From the NCBI RefSeq assembly GCF_003594875.1, contig NZ_QZEY01000001.1:372001-436000 (forward strand): a stretch of DNA of 64,000 nt, in the 5' to 3' direction. The notes below the pieces were generated by a model. That model did no database searches and had not been told where the DNA came from. It saw only the letters and a list, made by a program, of their open reading frames with translations. This DNA comes from Bailinhaonella thermotolerans (lineage in GTDB: Bacteria > Actinomycetota > Actinomycetes > Streptosporangiales > Streptosporangiaceae). This document shows positions 59,409 to 64,000 of this stretch, in pieces; position 1 is the first letter of the stretch, and every line of letters starts with the position of its first letter. A program made the translations under genes and the position numbers.

Positions 59409-60527
59409 TCAGGGGTTCGCGGGGAGATCGACCACTCCGAGCAAGGACAGCAGCGCCACGATGGCCAGTCCGGCCAGGATGGCCCAGGCGACCGGGTTGC
59501 CGAGGTTCAGGGTCCAGCGGCCGCCCGCGCGCTGATGGACGAGGATCGCCGGGTCGGCCCGGTTGGCGTAGACCATCCCGGCGAGGTGCCAGTGTCGGTC
59601 GTCGTCGCGCTGCTCGAATCCAGAGTGCGGCTCCTCGCCCGGGCCCGGCGGCAGCCGGTGACCGGCCTCTCCGACCCGGACCCCGAAGATCAGCCCGGCG
59701 GCCGCCGCGGCCGCCAAGGGCAGCCAGGTGACGACGGTCACGATCGCGCTGGGCGTCACGATCTCCCACAGTTGCAGGGCGAGGAGAAGCAGGGTCAGGT
59801 TGGCGCAGGCCGCCCCGGCCGGCAGCAGCCTCGCCAGGCCGCGCAGGTAGACGCGATAGCGGCGGGCCGAGCCGGCCGGGCGCGCCGCGTCCAGCTCCGG
59901 TCTCGCCCGCAGCAGCGCGGCGGCCAGGAGCGGCGTGAGCAGGGTGAGGGCCACCTGCGAGAAGACGGGCGCGAAGGCCGTGGCGAAGGTGGTGTCGACC
60001 CTCACCACAGGGTCCACGCCCGGGCCCCCCAGAGTGGGCAGGGTGGCCGGCAGCGCGCCGAAACGCCACGATCCGATGGCCGCGGTGAGGAGCGGCAGCA
60101 GGGCGGCCGGGATCAGCAGCGGCCACGGCAGGCGCACCGGATCGGTGCGCAGCGTGGTGTCGGCGGCGGCCGCCTGCCGGGTTCCGGCGTACCAGTCCCC
60201 GCGTCGTTTGGCCGCCGACACTCCGCGATGAGCCGTGTAGAAGAGCGTCATGTGCGCCGCGCCCAGGCCCACGATGCCGGCCTGCAGCACGTGCGGCGTG
60301 CCGAGAAGGACCGCCGCGGAAGGGAAGAGCAGGGCCGCGAGCGCGCCGAGGACCAGGACGGCCCGGGTGTAGCGGCGGCGCTGGGCGGTGATGGCCGGAT
60401 CGGACACGCGGCCGGCGGGCACCCGCACGCCGAAGGGCAGTGTCGGGCGGCTCAGCACCGGAACCGCGACCGCCGCGGCCGTCAGCAGGGCGACCAGGGA
60501 CAGACCTGCCACCGCAACCATGATCAT
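59409..60527 (-). CDS. multi-helix membrane protein with DUF1648/DUF5808-type domains
   Basis: 372 residues with about eight membrane segments. The C-terminal RDDDRHWHLAGMVYANRADPAILVHQRAGGRWTLNLGNPVAWAIL is the DUF5808 signature; the middle (PATLPTLGGPGVDPVVRV) resembles DUF1648. Such proteins regularly follow YtrA-type GntR regulators in Gram-positives. ATGA overlap with the gntR gene. Function unknown, perhaps envelope stress. Confidence 0.85.
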   Translation of the reverse strand: MIMVAVAGLSLVALLTAAAVAVPVLSRPTLPFGVRVPAGRVSDPAITAQRRRYTRAVLVLGALAALLFPSAAVLLGTPHVLQAGIVGLGAAHMTLFYTAHRGVSAAKRRGDWYAGTRQAAAADTTLRTDPVRLPWPLLIPAALLPLLTAAIGSWRFGALPATLPTLGGPGVDPVVRVDTTFATAFAPVFSQVALTLLTPLLAAALLRARPELDAARPAGSARRYRVYLRGLARLLPAGAACANLTLLLLALQLWEIVTPSAIVTVVTWLPLAAAAAAGLIFGVRVGEAGHRLPPGPGEEPHSGFEQRDDDRHWHLAGMVYANRADPAILVHQRAGGRWTLNLGNPVAWAILAGLAIVALLSLLGVVDLPANP

Positions 60528-60928
60528 GTCGGCGTCCTTTCTTTCTCGGCCCTGAACGAGCGCAGCACCTCGCCGCACCGCCGCAGCGCCTCCTGCTCGC
60601 CGAGGCCGTGCACCGCGGCCTCGGCGAGCAGGGTCCGCAGCCGCGCCTGCCACTCGTCGGCGAAGCCGGCGTCGGCGGGCCCGGAGCCGGGGTCGCGGCG
60701 CACCACCGCCCCGCTCTTGCGGTTGATCCGGATGATCCCCTGCCGGCGCAGCAGGTCATAGGCCTTGTTCACGGTGTGGAAGTTGATCGCCAGGTCGGCG
60801 GCCAGTTGCCGCGTGGAAGGCAGCGCCGATCCCTCCACCAGATCTCCGTCGGCGATGGCCTCCACCACCCGATCACGGATCTGCTGGTAAATCGGCACCT
60901 CGCTGTCGAGGTCGATCGTCAGAAGCAC
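60524..60928 (-). CDS. GntR-family regulator, YtrA subfamily
   Basis: 134 residues from a GTG. VPIYQQIRDRVVEAIADGDLVEGSALPSTRQLAADLAINFHTVNKAYDLLRRQGIIRINRKSGAVV is a GntR winged helix with INFHTV, typical of YtrA repressors. The effector domain is short, as usual there. TAGAGT lies 4 nt before the GTG, so the mRNA may be nearly leaderless. Confidence 0.92.
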   Translation of the reverse strand: MLLTIDLDSEVPIYQQIRDRVVEAIADGDLVEGSALPSTRQLAADLAINFHTVNKAYDLLRRQGIIRINRKSGAVVRRDPGSGPADAGFADEWQARLRTLLAEAAVHGLGEQEALRRCGEVLRSFRAEKERTPT

Positions 60929-60935
60929 ACCCCTA

Positions 60936-60970
60936 CTCTATCTGATATAGATGTAGTAGAACAGATAGAG
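60936..60970. promoter_or_regulatory. GntR operator, 9-bp arms
   Basis: CTCTATCTG (60936-60944) and CAGATAGAG (60962-60970) are perfect inverted arms around 17 AT-rich bases. The site lies between the gntR operon and the divergent CPBP gene, and may control both. Confidence 0.75.
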
Positions 60971-61044
60971 AAGGAGTACTACGGCACCGTCCACCCCCGC
61001 AGGCAGGCGACGAGGCCGCATCCCGCCCCGAAAGGACCGACACC

Positions 61045-62028
61045 ATGCGCGCACTCCCCGACCCCCACGTCGTCAACGCGCCGGAGCGTCCCGGCGGCCT
61101 TCGCCGGCGGGAGCTGGCGGTCTTCCTGCTCCTCGCCTTCACCATCCCGTGGCTGCTCTGGCTGCTGCGGCTGCGCACCGGAGTCGACGTGGTCGCGGCA
61201 GGCGGGATGCTCGCGGCCGGCGTGGCCACGTTCGTGGCCGTCCGCTGGGCCGGACGGCCGGACGGCATCGCGCGCGACACCGCCCTGGCTCCGCTGCGCC
61301 CGGTCCCCCGGCTCGTGCGCTACTGCGGGATCGCGCTCCTCGCCCCGCTCGCCTTCGCCTTCCTCGCCGTCGCGATCGGCGCGCTGGCGCAGGTGTACCC
61401 ACTCGACCTGGAGAACTTCTCCGGACTGCGCCGCGCGTACGCACCGGCCACGGTCGGCGAGCCCGGCATGCCCGCCGGTCTGATCCTGTCCGTTCTCGCG
61501 GCGAACCTGGGACTGTTCGTCCTGCTCCTGCCACTGGCGTTCGGCGAGGAATGGGCCTGGCGCGGCTTCCTGCTCCCCCGGCTGCGGCCGATCGGCCTGT
61601 GGCCGGCGCTCCTGCTCAGCGGCCTGATCTGGGGCCTGTGGCACCTGCCGGGCTACATCGGCGCGGACGCGAGGCCGGGCCTGATCCCCTTCGTGGTGAC
61701 CACGATGCTCTTCGGCGTCCTGCTCGGCTGGCTGCGCCTGGCCTCCGGGCTGATCTGGCCGGGCGTGATCGCGCACGCCGCCAACAACACGTTGATCACG
61801 GGTTTCGCGAACGTCGTGTTCGCCGCCGATGATCAGCGGGCGTTGAGCGATCCCTGGACCGTCGGCCTCAGCGGATGGCCCGGCTGGCTGGTGATGCTCG
61901 CCGCCATCGCGGCCCTGACGGTGACGGGCGGGATCCGCCGCGCCGCCGACCGCGACGCGCCCTCGGCCGGCGTCCACCCCACCGGCGTCCACCCCACCCG
62001 CACCCACGACGCCGAGGACACATCCTGA
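61045..62028 (+). CDS. CPBP-family intramembrane glutamic endopeptidase
   Basis: 327 residues, about eight membrane helices. Motif 1 FGEEWAWRGFLLPRL (EExxxR), motif 2 WGLWHLPGY, motif 3 HAANN. These proteases process membrane proteins or confer self-immunity. The hydrophilic tail contains a short repeat, GVHPTGVHPT. It is divergent from gntR. The following 62029-62268 has no gene that I can support. Confidence 0.9.
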   Translation: MRALPDPHVVNAPERPGGLRRRELAVFLLLAFTIPWLLWLLRLRTGVDVVAAGGMLAAGVATFVAVRWAGRPDGIARDTALAPLRPVPRLVRYCGIALLAPLAFAFLAVAIGALAQVYPLDLENFSGLRRAYAPATVGEPGMPAGLILSVLAANLGLFVLLLPLAFGEEWAWRGFLLPRLRPIGLWPALLLSGLIWGLWHLPGYIGADARPGLIPFVVTTMLFGVLLGWLRLASGLIWPGVIAHAANNTLITGFANVVFAADDQRALSDPWTVGLSGWPGWLVMLAAIAALTVTGGIRRAADRDAPSAGVHPTGVHPTRTHDAEDTS

Positions 62029-62268
62029 GGTCCTCCGCCAGGGCGGGCAAGCACCACGTCCACGTGCAGGTGTACGAGGTCCGGTCCCTCCGCGCGCCCT
62101 CACCACCTCCCCAGGAGCGCGTACGGCCGAGGCCGGCGTGATCGCGCCGCCTCGTGGCCGTACGGGGGCCGGGCTCACGGTCACCGGGCGAGGCCGCGTG
62201 AGAACACACCGGCCGGATGGCCGTTCAGCGGTGAAGTTGAGAAGGGTCCGCGCGGGGAGGATCATGGG

Positions 62269-62811
62269 GTGATGCGCCGTCCCCCTGTGACTCTCGTCTG
62301 CGACCGCCTCGTCCTGCGCCGATGGCAGGAGGAGGACATTGGCGCGGCGGCTCGGGCGATCCGGGACTCCCACGACCATCTGCTCCCCTGGTCGCACCTC
62401 GCGGCGGGCGACAGCCACGAGGCCGCGACCGCTCTGGTGACCACGGCGATGTCGGAGTGGGAGCGGGACGAGGCGTACAAGTACGCCATCCTCGCCGAGG
62501 GCCAGGTGGTGGGCGGCTGCGGGCTGATGCGCAGGATCGGGCCGGGCGGCCTGGAGATCGGTTACTGGCTGCACGGGGACTGGACCGGCCGGGGCCTGGT
62601 CACCGAGGCCGTCGCCGCCCTGATGACGGCGGGGTTCGCGCTGGAGGGAGTCGATCGGCTGGAGATCCGGCACGACGCGGCCAACGTCGCCAGCGCGGGC
62701 GTCCCCCGGCGCCTCGGCTTCGAGGAGGCGGAGCCCGCCGCCGCCCCCTCCTCCCCTCTCCTGCCGGGCGAGTCGGGGATCGTCAGGGTGTGGCGGAAGA
62801 CGGCTCCGTGA
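62269..62811 (+). CDS. GNAT acetyltransferase, RimJ/RimL-like
   Basis: 180 residues. VTLVCDRLVLRRWQEEDIGAAARAIRDSHDHLLPW, GLEIGYWLHGDWTGRGLVTEAVAALMTAGF (acetyl-CoA loop) and RLEIRHDAANVASAGVPRRLGFEE match the N-terminal-alanine/antibiotic acetyltransferase group. GTG 62269 and ATG 62272 are both possible after GGGGAGG. Confidence 0.9.
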   Translation: MMRRPPVTLVCDRLVLRRWQEEDIGAAARAIRDSHDHLLPWSHLAAGDSHEAATALVTTAMSEWERDEAYKYAILAEGQVVGGCGLMRRIGPGGLEIGYWLHGDWTGRGLVTEAVAALMTAGFALEGVDRLEIRHDAANVASAGVPRRLGFEEAEPAAAPSSPLLPGESGIVRVWRKTAP

Positions 62812-62913
62812 GCCCGCGCGAGCCGTACGGCGAGAGCGTGAATCGGACCGGCGGCCGTGATCCTGGAGCCGGACACCGTCCCGCCGCAGGCCCCGTGAAC
62901 AGAGGTCCCGGCC

Positions 62914-63750
62914 ATGAGTGAGCCGTTCCACGCCTACCGGGAAACCGTCCGGGCCTTCCCCGATCCCGTGTGCGTGACCTGGGTGAACGGCCTCGGCCCG
63001 GCGGAGATCCTCCGCCACCTCGACGGCGACCCCGCCGACATCTCCGAGGCCACCTGGGACGATGTCCGCGGGGACGCGTTCGGCTCCCCGGCTCCCCCGA
63101 CGCGGAACGGCCGGCGGAGCCCGCCCCGCCACCGCCCCGGCCCACGCTGGGCCGTGCGGCCGAGTATCTCCGCGACGACATGGTTGACCTGCTCGCGGAG
63201 CACCGGAGGATCCAGCTGATCGCCTCCGACCCCGGCCCCCGGGATCTGCCCGCGCTGGCGATCTGCGCCGCCGAGGTCGCCTTGAACACGGCGGGCATGT
63301 TCCTTAACGAGGCGGCCGCGTCCGCGATGAGCGACATCGGCTCCGGGAAGGACCCGCTCGCCTTCCACGACCTCCGTACTCGGGTCCTCACGTCCGCCGC
63401 CCCGGGCACGCGAGAAGGCCGAGCGACGGGCCGGCGAGACCGGCGAGCCCCTCGCCGCCGGCAGAGAGACCAAGACGGGACGGCTGCTGCTCAAGCACCA
63501 CGCCGCCGCATGTCTCGCCGCCGCGCTCGACCCGGATCCGCACCAGGCGGTCCGCGCCGCGCTGGCGGAGGCGAACGCCATGGGCCAGGCGCTCCTGCCG
63601 GAGGACCGCCTGCTCCTGGACACCCTGGACGCCCTCCACGCCTTCATCCGGACCGGCACGAGCGCCCGCCGACCCGCCGGACAGTCGGAGGAGGCTCACG
63701 CCGGTCCGCGCGGGCAGACAGAGGGGGCTCACGCCGTTCCGCGCGGGTAG
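62914..63750 (+). pseudogene. hypothetical protein gene restored only by two compensating frameshifts
   Basis: Three collinear pieces make one protein of about 278 residues: MSEPFHAYRETVRAFPDPVC and onwards to GDAFGSP, then (other frame) PTLGRAAEYLRDDMVDLLAE to AFHDLRTRVLTS, then the first frame again, EKAERRAGETGEPLAAGRET to a TAG at 63748-63750. One base is missing near 63085-63098 and one is extra in the CCCC run at 63400-63403. The N-terminal CVTWVNGLGPAEIL resembles DUF6461 proteins; the remainder is an alpha-helical actinobacterial domain I cannot name. The tail duplicates QSEEAHAGPRG as QTEGAHAVPRG. Sequencing error is a serious alternative. Confidence 0.7.
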
Positions 63751-63897
63751 CCACGGCTCGGGCGGCTCTGCCGTCAGAAGCGAGGCGGCGCGGCGGATGT
63801 CATCACCTGGCGATCGCGCACCGCCCGGCGCCTCCCGGCTGTCACGGGGGCGGTGTTTCCGGCCGGGCGGCGTGCATGCGTTCCGCCGCCGGTGGCC

Positions 63898-64000
63898 TCA
63901 GGTCAGCTCCAGGCCGCCGTCGACGGTGAGGACCTGGCCGGTGATCCAGGTGGCGGCGGGGTCGGCGAGGTGGACGATCCAGTCGGCCACCTCCTCCGGG
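63898..64000 (-). CDS. C-terminal end of a short-chain dehydrogenase/reductase, start outside window
   Basis: The minus strand reads [20 protein letters not shown] then [13 protein letters not shown] and a stop. This is the usual SDR ending ([12 protein letters not shown]). The cofactor and catalytic motifs lie beyond the right edge. Confidence 0.85.
   Translation of the reverse strand, partial: PEEVADWIVHLADPAATWITGQVLTVDGGLELT

Noticed and set aside
57568-60759. A 1063-codon minus-strand frame spanning a kinase, a regulator and a membrane-protein gene
   Set aside because: It is a shadow frame over three well-supported genes and has shadow-type composition.

Overview
The window is about 72-73% GC, densely coded on both strands, rich in TetR/MarR/IclR/ArsR regulators, LLM-class (F420/FMN) oxidoreductases and DesK-type sensor kinases, and uses GTG starts, overlapping ATGA/GTGA gene junctions and leaderless starts. 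This is typical of a filamentous actinobacterium; a Streptosporangiales-like host (Nonomuraea, Streptosporangium or Actinomadura relatives) is my inference from gene style, since no rRNA or tRNA gene is present to prove it. I saw no CRISPR array, insertion sequence, phage gene or origin. It reads as an accessory, stress- and xenobiotic-oriented chromosomal segment.

Layout. 1-10.1 kb: a VOC protein and an LLM oxidoreductase transcribed divergently from two SoxR/MerR-type promoters; a GNAT acetyltransferase; an orphan sensor kinase; a membrane-anchored protein ending in an acyl-carrier-like domain; a three-gene multicopper oxidase operon; a TetR/FAD-monooxygenase pair. 10.1-24.5 kb: repeated regulator/enzyme pairs (TetR-ene reductase, SDR-MarR, TetR-hydrolase, TetR-carboxymuconolactone decarboxylase, FMN reductase-AraC), most with a visible dyad operator, interspersed with broken genes. 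24.6-32.5 kb: an eight-gene organosulfur operon (desulfinase-like protein, lipoprotein binding protein, SsuC permease, SsuB ATPase, FMN reductase, two LLM monooxygenases, a second binding-protein-like protein without a signal peptide) with a divergent IclR regulator. 32.6-41.4 kb: an ArsR-like regulator and MFS pump behind a large nested palindrome, a giant secreted subtilase, a TrmB/LuxR-type regulator, an Lrp regulator, and an LLM oxidoreductase with a CMP/guanine-type deaminase. 41.5-43.8 kb: a gene graveyard holding the 3' end of another subtilase, a piece of another TrmB-type regulator and the tail of a DUF6461-like gene, around an intact beta-lactamase-fold serine hydrolase. 43.8-48.7 kb: an arsenic cluster (arsM, an ArsO-like flavoprotein, arsR, a cysteine-desulfurase-like protein, arsC) in which the arsenite pump ACR3 survives only as a frameshifted C-terminal remnant running in frame into arsC. 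48.7-64 kb: a phosphotransferase-like protein lacking its catalytic Asp, a lipoprotein next to an OmpR/EnvZ-type two-component pair, a channel-like membrane protein, a DHFR-like reductase, a DesK/NarL pair with a duplicated sensor region, a YtrA-type GntR operon, a CPBP protease, a GNAT, and a gene restored only by two compensating frameshifts.

How it works together: the sulfur operon has everything expected for import of an organosulfonate or sulfinate, reductive supply of FMNH2, oxygenolytic C-S cleavage and desulfination. The ars genes share one 16-bp operator in four copies, implying one ArsR controls them. Many other pairs look like small self-contained detoxification switches. Several genes are interrupted by single-base indels, about half of them in C/G runs; these may be real pseudogenes or uncorrected sequencing errors, and the raw reads should decide.
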